Assembly: GCA_021399435.1 (NCBI GenBank)
Contig: JAJTUP010000006.1
Location: forward strand, 992,001-1,056,000
From: Diaporthe sp. PMI_573
Lineage: Eukaryota; Ascomycota; Sordariomycetes; Diaporthales; Diaporthaceae
DNA: 64,000 bases
Direction: 5' to 3'
Position numbers and translations under genes: made by a program. Under the pieces are notes generated by a model that did not search any database, was not told the DNA's origin, and worked only from the letters and a program-made list of their open reading frames with translations. Positions within the stretch are counted from its first letter, which is position 1. Every line of letters starts with the position of its first letter. Of the stretch, positions 34,778 through 48,024 are shown in pieces.

Positions 34778-34840
34778 GAGGCTCAAAACCTCACGGCATT
34801 GCACTGCATGGGGTCCCCCATGTAGCAGGTTTTGAGCCTC
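34778..34840. repeat. Nested palindrome (hairpin-forming)
   Basis: A perfect 14-bp outer stem, GAGGCTCAAAACCT at 34778-34791 against its complement at 34827-34840. A 7-bp inner stem, CATGGGG at 34807-34813, pairs with 34816-34822. The outer arms continue imperfectly into CGATG and CATCG. No coding sequence lies nearby. Confidence 0.85.
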
Positions 34841-35667
34841 ACACGGCATCGGTTTGAGGTTGGAGGGGGGCCCTGCCGGGACAGGCCGCTCCCACGCATC
34901 CACCGCTGCCATCCTGCCACTTCTCGGACAAGAACGCCGGGTCCCAGCGCCTTGCGTGTAGGAGAATAAGACTGATCAACACCACGCCCACTTCAGGCTG
35001 AAGGCTTTCCCGCCTCCCAAGGGCCAATGAATCAAGGGATGATCCGGCACATCTCCGCCAAGAACTGTTTAACCCCGTCTCCTCCCAAAAAAAAACAAAA
35101 AAAAAAACTTCCCTATTCTCCTACGCGATCCGATCATGGCTCAGCCGCCTCAGCACTGGCGCTGTTTCTGCACCATGCTCAAAGGGCTGACGGCATAAAG
35201 CAGACCTGGGGGAGATGAATCGTCGCCCAGTGTGTGCCCTGCGGCGATCGTCTCGTCGCAACTATGGCGCTTAGGGCTTGTGTGGGCTGGGTCAAGACAG
35301 AACGTTGAGCGCCATGGCTGCGAACTGGTCCGAACGGTGCGCAAGATGTTGAAAGGCCCAGGCGTGATGGCCTCTGTGCCCTTCGAGAGAAAGATCGGGT
35401 GAAACCTCGTAAAAGGTCTTGCGGGCAGGATTCGGACGTTTGGCCGCGCGGAATGGCACGGGATCCGCGATCCACGAGTCTCTTAGAGGCAACCACACCG
35501 AGGGCAAGCATTTCTCGGCTGGACGAGAAGCCGGGCTATTTATGAGGACTTGGGACGAAGCAGCCACTTCCAGACTCTTCTTCGGCTGAGCATCACGAAC
35601 ACCATGCAAGTCCGTTGTGGTCCTGGTTCATCGCGTCGCTGTGCGCCAATCCGGTCCAACAGCTGCG

Positions 35668-36768
35668 TCAAATTTCCTCCATATCGCCCAGATCGTCCAT
35701 CGCAGGAAAGTCGCCGGTCTCCACCCTCTCCGGTCTGACAAACACGCCATGCTTCATGTCAGATGGCGCGCCCCAGTACCTGGCGCCGTTGACACTGCCG
35801 TCGTTCTTGCCAACGGGCTCGTCAAGCTGGACGCCGACCCACGCACCTGAACCACCGGGGATCTCCTTCACGTCGCCTACGTACATGACGGCGCCCCTCT
35901 TCGTGTCATCGCCTCCAACACGACACCGCTTCCCAGTCTCAATGCCACGATCGCGCACCTCCTGGGCGAAGGCCGCAATCTTGGCTTCCTCTCGGCTGGG
36001 GGCGTTGGGGTCGAATCGACCCAGCTTCTCAGCTTTCTTCCAAGCGAGCACGGAGTCGGTCTTCTTGGCGTATTCTTCCTCCGGCATCACGTACTTCTCG
36101 ACGCCGCTGGCATCTGTGTAGTTGGGCCTGGCGCCAGGAGGCCGTGTGTCAAGAACCTAATGTTTGGTCAGCGATGCTCTTGACGGCCCACAGACTGGGT
36201 CCTGGGACTCTGGGGTCGCTCGAGAAGACGGAGGCTAACAACTGTATCGCGCGATGCTCAGACCTCCCAAGCCATCGTGGACTGTTATGGCCCATGGGGC
36301 GAGGGACCACACCACAGAGGCATTTCGAGGTGGCACGAATCATGAGCGTGCGGAAACGTGACAAGCCCGAGCGACATGACTTTTGGAGAACCAAGACACT
36401 TGTTCCCGGATCTCCCACGTGTGAAGTAACGTGCTCTTCCCCCAAGAGCGCTGACACTTGCGACTCGTGTCGAGGTCTACAGCCCATGCTCAACAAAACA
36501 CAGGAGGACAGAACAAGGGGCAAACACTCACGTGGAGTTCGGCATACGCAGTCAGGCGGAATGCGGTGAGGTGTGTTGAGTCCTCATCGCTGGCCTCGAT
36601 GGGCACGCTGCCCTCAGCTGCGGTCTTGAGCAGGATCCTCTGGGCCGAAGGAGGTATTCCCGTGATGGTCTCGAGCTTTGCCTTGAGCGTGCTGATTGAC
36701 CATGCTGGGGTGATGCGGCGCTCCGCTGATGAGTTTTCGGAGACAACCAGAAGTGGCACGTCCGCCAT
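35668..36768 (-). CDS. alf1: Tubulin folding cofactor B
   Basis: A cytosolic chaperone that handles alpha-tubulin in the tubulin folding pathway together with cofactor E. Exons 36768-36532 and 36156-35668 give 241 residues; the 375-bp intron is long for this window. The N-terminal 80 residues form a ubiquitin-like domain (LLVVSENSSAERRITPAW, then LKAKLETITGIPP). A middle helical part with EKYVMPEEEYAKKTDSVLAW follows. The C-terminal CAP-Gly domain (about 160-225) contains GKNDGS and YVGDVKEIPG..AWVGVQLDEP. The last residues DDLGDMEEI form the acidic tail that in this family can bind CAP-Gly domains. Domain order and length match the family. Start ATG is well placed before MADVPLLV. Confidence 0.93.
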
Positions 36769-39700
36769 CGTGCCTGTGCTATACGGTAATTGGTGATGTG
36801 TTTTCTTTTGTGCCGTGTAGACAATCCCCAAAACACCACACAGTCGGGCGAGGCTGCAAGCTCGCAGTCCGTCCGGAAAACACACCCAGGGTTCCCACAA
36901 GTGATCGAATCAGACGTCTGTAGTAGAAACCAGGCTCGGTCACTAGCTGGTTTGTGTCTGGCTGTTGCAAGCGTGCCGCCTTAGAGAGAGATGATGAGGG
37001 TATCGAGACCCTGTTCAACATCAGCCGGGGCAGTCAGTGCTGGTCAGTACTGCGTTGGACCGTGCGCATCGTTATCTTATCAGCGGCGCAACTCTCCATG
37101 CCCTGGCTGCCTGGTGAACTAGTGTACCCACCTACCTGCCTGGCCGGGTTCTCTCTGCCTGTCTGCACGTTGAGTTCTCCAAGCTTTGACATGACTGACA
37201 GTCAGTCAAGTTTGATATGACTTGACCTGACTTGTCTTGTCTGTTGCCACGATCTTTTGCAGGGTCGCATCCGCGCCCTTCCTTCTTATGCATGCAAGCC
37301 CCCTTCTGTTCCGGCTCTCCTGAGCTGCACTGCTGCTAGCTTGAGATCTTTTCCGCTGCGCGATACCACCATACCACCTACCACATGTCCTGGCATGACA
37401 ACACATACTTACGCAGTGCCATCTGATCTGCGCGAGACAACGCTGCTCTCCAGCCCTAAAACACGTTGAGACCACATTGCGAGGGCGGTGACGCAGGGAT
37501 CTAAGCTACTCGTAGTGACCGGCGTCCGCGACGAGCACGAGCAGGAGCAGGTGACGGCTGCCCGCGACGTCGGTAGGTAGGCAAGCAGGAGGCCATTTGA
37601 AACATGTCGAGCTGGCCACTCAGCCGTTCAGCCATTCTGGCTTTGCTCGACCGCCACGCCCGACAGTCACGCGGATGCTTAGCTGTCTCTGCGCAAGCAC
37701 ACTTGACCGCCACCGATAACAGTGGCCTTCATGCCGACCGAGTAACTGGTCTCGAGGCCGTTTGCAGGCCCTGGATCTGAGCCCTTGCTGCATCGTGGCG
37801 ACACGGCGTTGACGACGCTGCAGTCGGACGCAGAACCGAACGTTGTCACACCCGAGATTTCGCGTGTTTGTGTCTCTGGCCACCGGAGTATCTACCCGTC
37901 CTAGATCCTGCCCGGGATATAATTGGCCGGCCGAACCCCTGGACAAAGAAATCGAGCTGCGGTCTGATCTGGCTTGCTGCACCTCACCTCGGCACCGTTG
38001 AGCGGCGCCTCCGAGAAGCAATCCCTTGGTGCCACCAGCCGCGGCAGACTGCAGTCTCACATGGACATGCCCATGCTCGCTGTCGCCTCGATGCCATTGT
38101 CAGCCGAAACAAACGGAAACAGAACAACACCCGCAGAGGGGTCGCTGCATGACAGGCCACGCCGATTGACATGACTAGGTCCGTGTGCAGTAGCAACCTG
38201 CACAGTTGCCTGTTGCAGATTCTTCAGCTGGTCATTGGTTGGTTTCGGATGTGCGCCCAGACAGGTTCATCTCGCATCTTCGCATCTGCTACGGCTCGCA
38301 ATCAATTTCCGAAACCGTACCGGTTCGTCTGGGTACCACGTCGTCAAGATCTCCGCGATCTAATGAACCTAACGCCTCCTCGTGCCGTCCCATCTCGTCG
38401 CGGCGGACCAGTCAAAACGCGTTCGTGGCGGTATGGACAAGCTCACGACTTATCCTCCCGGTGTGCGATACAATGGTCACGTTGGCTCCGGTGACGCAGC
38501 CGCCTCACCTAGCTTCAACCCAAGTGCTCTCGGCGCCGCTTGCTGCGAGAGTAGCCCACCGGTGCCAATTGGCGTCCTCATCCCATGTATTTGCGTCATC
38601 CTTGCTACCTTGGAGCCCGTCTTGCCTATGCAATACTCACCGCCTGGCTGGGTTCTTGCACGAAGCTTGCCAACAAGCCCTTGATGCGACGTTTCCAGAA
38701 GTACGAGGCCGAACTGGGCCGTAACGCGTGATGACGGCGCCTCATCAAGAGGCTGCCCAAAACCACGGTGGGGGCGTCGGTCTAGCACTGGACCCAATGC
38801 AGTGGTCACACTAGCTCAAAGGTCTGCTTGCGTACCTTCATCTAGCTTCACAACGCCACCGGCGCCGCCAGCTCCAGTGTTGAAGTTTTATCGCTCAGGG
38901 TTGGCACTTGTGAACATGGTTTCCCAGCATGTTGGGGCGGCCTGTGGCTGCTGAGAGATATTCGGGCCCGGCTGCGCCTTGATCGCCGGCTTCAGGGCAT
39001 GCCCACCCAACGAGCGTCCCGACGGTGGCAAGATGGGCCGACAGGATACCCAGCAGATGCACCTTACGATCCATCAGCGATCCAACGAACCAGCCTAAGC
39101 CCTGGCCTCATGCAAGGCCAACAAACCGTTCTGTTGACCTGCATTGCTTTGCTCCGCTCCGGTGCTCCACGGGGCTACATCCTGCCTGACCCCCAACCTA
39201 CCTTACCATCCATCCAGCCCATCCTCACATCTTGTCCAATCACTAAAGGGAGGCTACTGACAAAGTCAGGGTTTCTGGGCGCCTAGTTGGTGCGGTTGCC
39301 TTACATAGGGTACCAATCATGCCGGCACCAGAATGTTTGCGCACATGAGATTTCCCTCACTTGACTTGTGTGTCTGCCCGGAGAGGATTGACCCTAGCTC
39401 CTCCATCGTCTTTGGCGGCAGGCAGACGCATCAAGTTTGTTCGATGGCCAAATTCGCCATCTCCCCGTCGCAGGAACTTTTACTTTCTCCGGCCCGCATG
39501 CAGACTGACGATGTCGTGTCGTAAGTGTCGCGCAACCTGTACAATTCTTTGTGCGGTACTACAAGAGACGACCCGAGACACAGACCGCGCTTTGTACTAT
39601 TGTGGCTCGGGCAGCAACAGCTACGACGGCCTGGGCGCACCTTCGCGCCGCATCCCTGGTCCCTACCATGCATCGCAGATGCGGCATCGTGCGTCCAAGG

Positions 39701-42700
39701 CTTGATGGCGCCTGGACAGCCCAATCGCCTTTTTACTTCTGCTTGGGGCTACCGTGTACAGCTTTACCGTTCTGAGGATGTTGTGCAAGACCGCTACGTG
39801 TTCAGGGTCAACCCTTGCCTACTGATCCCGCAGGCAGTCAGTGTGGATATACGTGCTTGCGGCATATCATAAAACCCAATCTTGCCTACGACAGGTCCGG
39901 GAGGGGATCCAGGCGTGGAAATCAAGCCCGCCTTACTCGTTAACACACCAGCAAGGCAAACAGTTCCTGCAACGCAAGGTCGTAAAGGAATGAGTGTGCG
40001 CAGCGCTGCCCAAATGAGGAGGAGCTAATTCAATTCTCGTAAGGTATGCAAAGGACCAGCCCTCTGTACTAATGAATCGTAGTACGTGCAAGCCACCGGC
40101 TACTATCGTGTCAAACGCAATTGGTACCGAATCGTAACGCGCGGGGGAGGGACTGAGATGCTGGTGATCACGGCTCATGGACAGGGGCTGTACTGTGACG
40201 GAAGTCAATTTACACGGTAGAATGCAGACCATGGTGAAGTGACGACGGTTTGCGTATGCCAAAGTCGTCGAACGATGGGCCATAGCGATTCAATGCCCGT
40301 TGATCAGAAATCGATGGTTTATTCTACATCCGATCCTGAAGGGCATCCGAGCGAACTTGATTCAGCAGGGAGGGGAATGGATTGGGACGCAGAGCTGACC
40401 GCCAGTTCATCACTTCAACGGAGGCGTGAGCTAAGGCTCGGCGTCCCAGGGAATGCCCTAGAGGCAGATATGCAGCCGTTTGGGCGTCGTGCTGACGGCA
40501 AGCTGAAGTGTTGGCGCACGCTGCTGCAACCTGCCACGACCAAACATTGTGCTGAGCCCAAGAGGGCTCCACGACCAAGAGGCCGCAACGGCAATGAGCA
40601 ATGACCTTGTCGACTGTGAATAGGTTTCTCGGTCCGGACCCCACACCCACTTCCGAGACGTCGAGACAAGCCTCCTCCAATCCATACAGAGTATAGACCG
40701 GTAAATCGACGCACAATCGAAAGTGTTGGAGCCCGGAGGAACTGGGCCAGGGGCATTTTATTACGCACAGACTTGGGTCTCTGACGTCCCGACTCCAACG
40801 GTGACTTTCGGGCCATCCGCCGAAACTGCGACAGTATCCAGCGGATGCAAAGGTTTCCAGGCCCCACCAACATCCCGCTGGTGTCCGAGCAGGGAGAGGG
40901 GGTGGGGAACAATGGGATGGGACGCGCGCACCACAAACTCATTCATACTATCTACATTGTCCGTACTATAGTTCGACTAGGCTTCACACACGCTGTCAGC
41001 AGCTCCGACGGTGGCCGCACGAACCCACCACAACGAGACCTTCAAGACATGCAGTCCGTGGCCCAGCGCTCCGGGACCTAGTTGCAGCCCTGGCGCCCAT
41101 GGACGCGACCCTTGCTGCTAACCAGGCTGGGCCGTAGTGGCGAAGAGCTTGGTCTGCTGTGCACATCAAGAAGCTGTCAATCGAGGTAGACGCGGCGCAC
41201 GCGAAACTTGAGCGACGTCGATTTGCTCATAGCTTCTAAAACCTTGGGCCACAAGTCGACGGTACATTGACTCCGGCTCGAAGCGGCATCTCGAACACTG
41301 ACATCGCTGCCGGGGCATACCTACATCGCTGCCCTGACTTGACAGTGAAACTGTTTGCAATGCCCGAGAGGCGCCCGGGACTCGTGGAGTCAATGCAGAT
41401 CCCTAGATGGGCAAGCGCGAAAATCGCTGGTCATGTTCACGAGTCCAAAACGCAACGGTCGAGCCAGCCAGCTTGAATCAGTTTCTGGACTCTCTGGTGC
41501 CTAAGTCACAGGTGCTCCTGAGCCTCATTTTCGCCCTGAGGATAATTTCTGGACAGTGATGAAGGCATGGCCGACCATCGTCCGCAACGGCTGAAGACGA
41601 GGCTTAGGATTTCGCTGGAACTCGCCAACCACCTCGCATACCTTTGGATGGAATGGTTTCACCGCTCATGCGCCCGCGCTTATGCCACAACCTCGACGAG
41701 CAGCCACTCGCATCGCATTCATACTAATTAATCCGTGGCCTTGTCAACCTTATCCGCACAGCCATCAGTCAAAGGATTCATGCTGCCCCCCCCCCTTCCT
41801 TCTAACCCCCGGAGTTGACTACGCATACCAAGTTGCCAACGCCTGCTGCACACTGACACGATGTCCACATTGCCGCAATCCACTGACCTCAACAGTGTGC
41901 ACCTTACTCAGTCCACGGGCTCCATGAAGGTCCGATTCAGACCCAAGCTCCAAGTGCTTCCGAAAAAGCCATGGCCAGAGGCGCCATCCCGGCAACTGGA
42001 ACTATAATTGCCGCGTCGGCGAACTGGCCCACAGCCCTCGCTCTCATCTCATCACCTGCTCCGGTTTGTCCGCTCCCAGCATCTCACCCCCAGCAGGGTC
42101 CCCTCTGGTCTGGGGCCGGCCCCCGTAAGGCAAAGCCGCAGGCGCTGTCCTTGGGCCCAATGGGCTGGCATGATGCCGGACCTTGCTCGCGATTAGGCCA
42201 TGGCAAGCAGTGGGCGTCGAGGCGATGGACCGAAGGGGAGCATCCATCAGGTCGCAACCAGGGGTGTAAATGGAATAGCCGACTGCCCAGCGAGCTCATG
42301 CATGAATTCGTGGCCATGTCAGCAGCCCCTAGTCGTAGCTCACACACCAACAAACCCCTTCTTGGGTCTGCATTCGAGAAGTCCTCCCAGGGTGTCCCTC
42401 GTGGTGGTCCACAGCTCGGTGGAGGGTAAGCGCACGTCCGGGGGACGCCCCTACAGACCTCGACCTAGTTACCCATTCCTTTCTGACGATTTTGCTTTTT
42501 CTGGCTTTGTTTCGAGTAATGTGCAGCAGCCACCTGCCCACTCCTAGCCCCTATGGTTCATCCAGCTAAAGACGGCGCCGCAACCCTGGTGGTGATCATC
42601 ACACTTCTTACTGCCGACTTTGACACTGTAACCTTCGGCGGGTCGTGACCTTTCCCAGATCAACCCTATATCTGAAAAATGCTCGCCCTGATATAGGCGC

Positions 42701-43942
42701 CGGGCATGCTTGAACCCAGCCCTCGTCTCCCAAACCCGTCACAAGTCACTCATACCCGACATGATATCAGCAACCCACTCGGGCTGCCTTCTCCCTCGAC
42801 TTGAGATTCTGGACACACACCTCCGATCTGGCTACCCCCTCCCCCGGCCTCTGCCTCGCCTTGTGCTTGGCCTAGCTAGTGGTCTCTTCTCATCCTCTGC
42901 GTTACCTGACTGTACTTCTCGCGCCGGCCCTCGACTGAGGCATCTCGCCTCATAGCATTCTCAGAATCAGACTTCTACCTTCTGGATCCCGGTGATGCCC
43001 CCACAGGCGACTCCACATCCTAGATCACTTGCTTTCCCTTGAACCTTCTTATTTCCTTGCTCTCCTTCTTCCTATCATTTGCCTGCAGGCGCATCTTCCC
43101 GCAGCTAGCCCAGCTCCAACCCTGTTGAGCCCGCGTCCAACCCACACTCCATGCTCTTCGGAGGACAACGACCACAACTGGCGGCTTGCTCTCCTGCGGT
43201 GAAAGGAAAACTTTGACAAACTGGGTTGACTGACGTATTCACCCGCTTCTGGGGCTGGCCATCTTGCGACCTTACTGGGGACTCTAGACGGGACTCGTGG
43301 AAGTGGGATCTTGTCCCTTCTTCTGCCTTGTCAGGAGCTGCGGTAGCGCCAATCATGTTCATGTCTTTTACTTCCCGAGACGCGACCCACGCCTTATAAC
43401 TCTAAAGAGCTCGTCTGAGCCACCTGGAAAGCCACCTCGACTTTCCGTGTCAAGCTTGTCTTGTCCAGATTTGTCCACTCCGCACCCTTTACGCCTTCAG
43501 CCTCCCTCGCGTGGCGTCCAAGGTCTGGTCTATCATTTTGCTTTCCTATTACAACGTATCCCTTCAGTCACTCACCAATAAGCACCCAAGCGCCTTTGGT
43601 CGAAGCATTGGCTTCTCCAAGGCGGCACGGAAAGGAACGAAGTGTGGGTCTACTGTGCTGGACGGCCACACGTAGCGAAAGAAACCCGTGACAGAGCCGC
43701 CGGAGGAGTTACCAGGCCTTGAATCGCAAACGGCCAGATATCACCGAGGAGGTTCATACGTCACCTCCGAGCGGTGGTTCGACTGAGTCTCCACTTCTGA
43801 TCGCAAGGAGGCAGGGGGTGAGCCAGAGAGTCAGAGAAAGAGAAGGAAGCGCAAAGTTAACCACACAAAAACTATCCTGACGGCCTCTTAGTCGATGACA
43901 CCTGCCATTCATTGGCAACATCAGGGCTAAGACACCATCACC
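36769..43942. other. Seven-kilobase gene-free divergent region
   Basis: No supported gene on either strand; open frames here are short, overlapping and without motifs. It separates the divergently transcribed cofactor B and Myb genes. From about 42600 to 43900 the + strand becomes rich in CT, which suggests a long promoter or 5' leader of the Myb gene. A non-coding RNA cannot be excluded. Confidence 0.5.
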
Positions 43943-45674
43943 GTGGATATCAGGTCTCTCCTCAAGGTCCCTCCCGACTCAAATGAGTCCTCCGACTCGC
44001 CTCCCAAGCAGCCCTCCCAAGAACGATCTTCGTCCGTCACTGCGCCTCCCCCTTCAGCGGCAGCACAAGCAGCCGCTGATCCCTCAAGGCCAGCAACCAC
44101 GGCAACCTTGGCACCCGCTGCGGCCATCTTCGGTGGTCCGCATTCAGTCGCCAGCGTGGCTCCTTCAGTCGGAACTCTGTACGCCGCGCCGCCGCCGGCG
44201 TACCCTCCGCCAGGCGCATATCCTTTCCTCGGAGGAGGAGGATATGCACCGGCGGGGGCTATCCCGGGAGGGGGGGGAGGGCAAAGGCCTGGATCAGCAG
44301 CATCAGGAGGCCTTGGGTCAATGGGTCCCGGGCCAGGGCCTGGACCTGCCCCGTCGCCAGCAAGCAAGCGAAGCATGCCGCCGCACACGACCGAGAGCCC
44401 AGCTAAGAAACAGAGCAAGTGGTCGCCCGAGGAGGACGCGCTGATCATCGAACTACGAGGCAGTGGTATGAAGTGGGAGGATATCTCGAAGCGGCTCCCT
44501 GGGCGCAGTGCGATTAGTTGTCGCCTGCACTACCAGAACTACCTCGAGAGACGGAGCGAGTGGGATGAGGAGCGCAAGAACAAACTTGCGCGCTTGTACG
44601 AGAGGTGAGTGGCCACCGACACCATACATTCGATTCCCTGTTTGCGCAATCCACGACTTCGTGTTGGTCTCCTCTTCTCGCAGACCCAGCCTCCAAGAGG
44701 ACAGCAAGAGGGCTGGACCGCTCGACTAGGGCCCATCTACCACCCCGATCTGTGGGCAGTGAGCACAGGAATGCCGGCAGGAAGATCCACACCCCCATCA
44801 AAATGCTCGATTCAAGATTCTCGATCTCGTGAAAAAAGCCAGTGCCGGAGATTTACTGACTCGTGTGGCCTTGCACAATTGCAGGTTCAAGCCGGAAATG
44901 TGGGCCAAAGTGGCAGAGGAGATGCAAGTCCCATGGCGCGCAGCTGAAGCTATGCACTGGCAGCTGGGCGAGGCCGACATGGCGCGGCGAGCCGGCGTCG
45001 TTCCCTTCTCGCTTACGTCGGTCAACATGCAGCAGGACAACACCCGGCAGTCACCAACCAGGGGCCATATGCACTCCCACTCGCAAGGGAGCATGCCAAG
45101 GAGTGACCCTCATCTGCTAGGCCGGTACGCACAACGCGGAGGTACACCTCACCTTGCTCAGCCGCCGCCGCAACAGCAGCAGCCACCGCCGCCGCAGCAC
45201 CATCACCAACACCCACCACCGACGCATGCGCTGGCGATCCCCCCGCCCATACCTACGATACCACCGCCGGGGCCTGGACGTGGCCCGCTGCCGCCGAGAC
45301 GGGAAAGTCTCCCGCCGAGACAACCCCCCGGCGACCTCTACGACCACGTCCTTCCCGCTCCGGGGCCGGGACTGGCGCCCATTCAGACGCTCGGCGGGAG
45401 GGAGCGGAGCGGGACAGGGGCGATGCACCTGCCAAGCGTGGCCGAGCTCACGACAGGCGTCAGCCCATACTCGACTCCTGCGTACTCGCTGAGCCGGGCC
45501 AGCGCAAGCCCAAGCGCGACTGCCAGCCCGAGACAGTCCGCGTTGCAAGCCTCGCCTCTGGGCTACGGTGAGTCCAGCAGCGTCGGAGGAGGCAACCCAT
45601 CCACTCCAGGGTCTGGCAAGAGGGGCCGGGCAAGTCCGGACGCTGGCAGAGAAGCGATCAGGAGGCGTCACTAA
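43943..45674 (+). CDS. Myb/SANT-domain nuclear protein (5' end incomplete)
   Basis: A single Myb-like DNA-binding protein. Two exons are clear, 43943-44604 and 44885-45674, joined across a 280-bp intron (donor GTGAGT, acceptor TTGCAG) at YER/FKPEMW; together they code 483 residues. The frame opens after a stop at 43928, and no ATG lies before DIRSLL, so a short upstream exon carrying the start is probably missing. The Myb repeat (about 160-203 of this piece) reads KWSPEEDALIIELRGSGMKW, then GRSAISCRLHYQNYL. A second conserved part, MWAKVAEEMQVPWRAAEAMHW, lies just after the intron and looks like a partial second Myb-type helix bundle. The rest is Pro/Gly/Ser-rich, with His/Pro/Gln runs. Targets are unknown. 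Confidence 0.8.
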
Positions 45675-48024
45675 GCGAGATGGGGAAGACACACAGGCAG
45701 CAGAGGGCAACCCCTGGTGGGGAGGGGGGGGCGCATGAAATTGGGACGAGGATGAAAGTTACGAAGACTACGATGATTTTCCTTGGGAGGCTAGAGACAT
45801 TATTCCTACACATACACAGCGTCATAAAACGAGATGGGACGGGGGCGGACGGATGGCGGGACCTCAAGGGACGGACGGGGGGGGTTGGGAACGGACATGG
45901 CCGGGTTCAGGATAGGACGATATGGATGGTTCAACGTTTTTCCACACAACACACGGGCGCGAGGATCACACGGGAACTATTTGCGTCGTTCAACGGGGAG
46001 GGGCCTTTGACGGGGGATGGGGGGACGAGCCCGGGTCCACGACGATGCGATGCGATGCGATGCCAATGAGATATGCCGGGGCAACACGGGACTTTGCATT
46101 TCACGGTGTGCATTGTGGAATCGGAACAGGGTATTCACATTTCGGTCTTTGTTTATTTTGGTTTTGCGGTTTTTTTTTGTTCCTTTTCTGTCTGTGTGTC
46201 TTTTTGTCCCGATTTGGGTCAAAAATCAAAAAAGAGCGAGAACAAGCATCACATGCATTCATCATCATCATCATCATACCGGAAGGGGGTGGGAGACGGG
46301 GAGGGCTGGAGCAACTTGTGCTTTATTTTTGGTCATCTGGGAATATCGGGGAAATTCCCCTCTCACGAGCCGGTTTCCTTTTATCCCAACCTTGGTTTGC
46401 TTGTGTTTACTACCTACGATACCAGACCCCTGTTTCTTTTCTCGCCAGCGGACCCCCACCCACCCGCTTCCCAAGGCCCCGGGTGGGTATACCCTCTTAA
46501 CCCCTTCATCCCTTCCTTGTCAAACACGCAGCCCGGACACGCCGGGACGGAGGGGAGAGGGAAGCAGGGTATTTTTCATCCGAGTGGTTCGGGAACGGCG
46601 GGGGTGAAGGGGGGTGGGGTGTGTGAGTAAGTGAGTGGGAGGGACGTTGCTGTAGGAAAGAAGGACAAGAAAAGAAAACCCTCTTCCTTCTGGGACAAAA
46701 CCTTCTGCAGAAATTAACGTTGGCATGGGGGCGCCGCGGCGGCGGCGGCGGCGGCGACTGGCATGGACAGGCAGGAGGGCGCTACTTTGCATGGATTTGG
46801 AGTCAAAGGAAGAAGTTCGCGATGCTTACTTGCGACGAACAAGAAGTATCAGCCCGACTGGGTTGTTCTCTCAAACCTTCCCGACGATGGCTACGGGGAC
46901 AACCCAGGATTAAGTAAGGGACAAGAAAGAAACGGAGGGAAACCACAAAGCCCAACATCATCACTCCCCGAAAAGAGAGATCACTTCCTCTTTCAACGCC
47001 TTGAGAACGCGGCGGCTTTCTTGTACAGTCACTACTATTATTTCCCAGCGGCATAATACTACAAATATTTTTGGTTCATTCCCCCCTTTCCCGCCCTACA
47101 TAAATTATCACACGTGGCGCCCATCCCCCCGGCGGCCGCCCTACGCGGTATGGTTCTTGACCGTTGGGCGCCCAGGGGTGGGGGGGGAGCCCCTTTGGAC
47201 TGGGAAGCGCTGGCATAACATACATAACACTGACACGCTTGGGTTTTGAATATTGCTCGGGATCCCGAGTGATTCGGTCATCATTCGTAGGAAAGATGGG
47301 ATCAGGGAGTGGTGGGGAATGGCGCAAGGACAGGCCAAGCAGCTCTATAGTGGGTTTGTCGGTGCTGGTAATCTCGTTGCACACAGGCTTTCCCAAAAGG
47401 GTTTCTGTCATTTTCCTTTTTGACGCTGCTTCTATTTTTTTTTTCCCCTTGTTCTTCGCTTATTGAGTCCCTCGCGCGATCCCCAGGCATAGCGATGGAT
47501 GGGATGGAAATGGAATGAAACGACGGGGAAAGATGAGACTTGATACCAACACGGCACCTGAGGTCGGAGGAGTGAAGCGTGGGCACCCCTTTTCTCGGTG
47601 TCCCTTCCTGGATCCCCTGGGGAGGGCGTCACCACAGGCCACACAAGACATCATCTGCCGAGTGTCTGAACTGCCGGGTTGAGCTCGAATCGCGCGTGTC
47701 CGACCTTGGGCCCAGGCCGGGACACGAGGTCAGATTTGGCACGTGCGTGTGTATATGGGCTCTTCTCGGGCAATAGTTGGGAGAGAAAAGACTTCGATAG
47801 AGTTTTGGCCTGGCAGCACAGGCGCAACGTATCTCAGCATCAAACGCCTCCCGCGCGCCGATCAGAAAGAAGCAAGCGATGAGATGGATCATCGATGGAG
47901 CCCTAGATCGTTTTCTGTCAACCGTTTCAATCCCGTCATGTCCGTTGTCCGCCAGGGGTGTCCCATCCTCCTTTCTTTTTTTTCTTCTTGGTCTGTTTCC
48001 TTTTGGTCATGAGTTCTGGTCGCA
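45675..48024. other. Convergent intergenic region
   Basis: No supported gene. It contains the 3' flanks of the Myb gene and of trm9, T-rich tracts near 46160-46210, an ATC trinucleotide run (46254-46278) and a GGC run (about 46733-46756). Confidence 0.5.
46254..46278. repeat. ATC trinucleotide repeat
   Basis: Six ATC units follow a TGCATTC lead-in, in the convergent intergenic space. Confidence 0.85.

Larger units (their letters stand above)
32799..35667. other. Intergenic region with pentamer repeat and palindrome
   Basis: No supported gene. It contains the RING gene promoter, a GGTGA-type repeat (33429-33470) and a long palindrome (34778-34840). Pyrimidine/purine-biased tracts are common. 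Confidence 0.5.
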
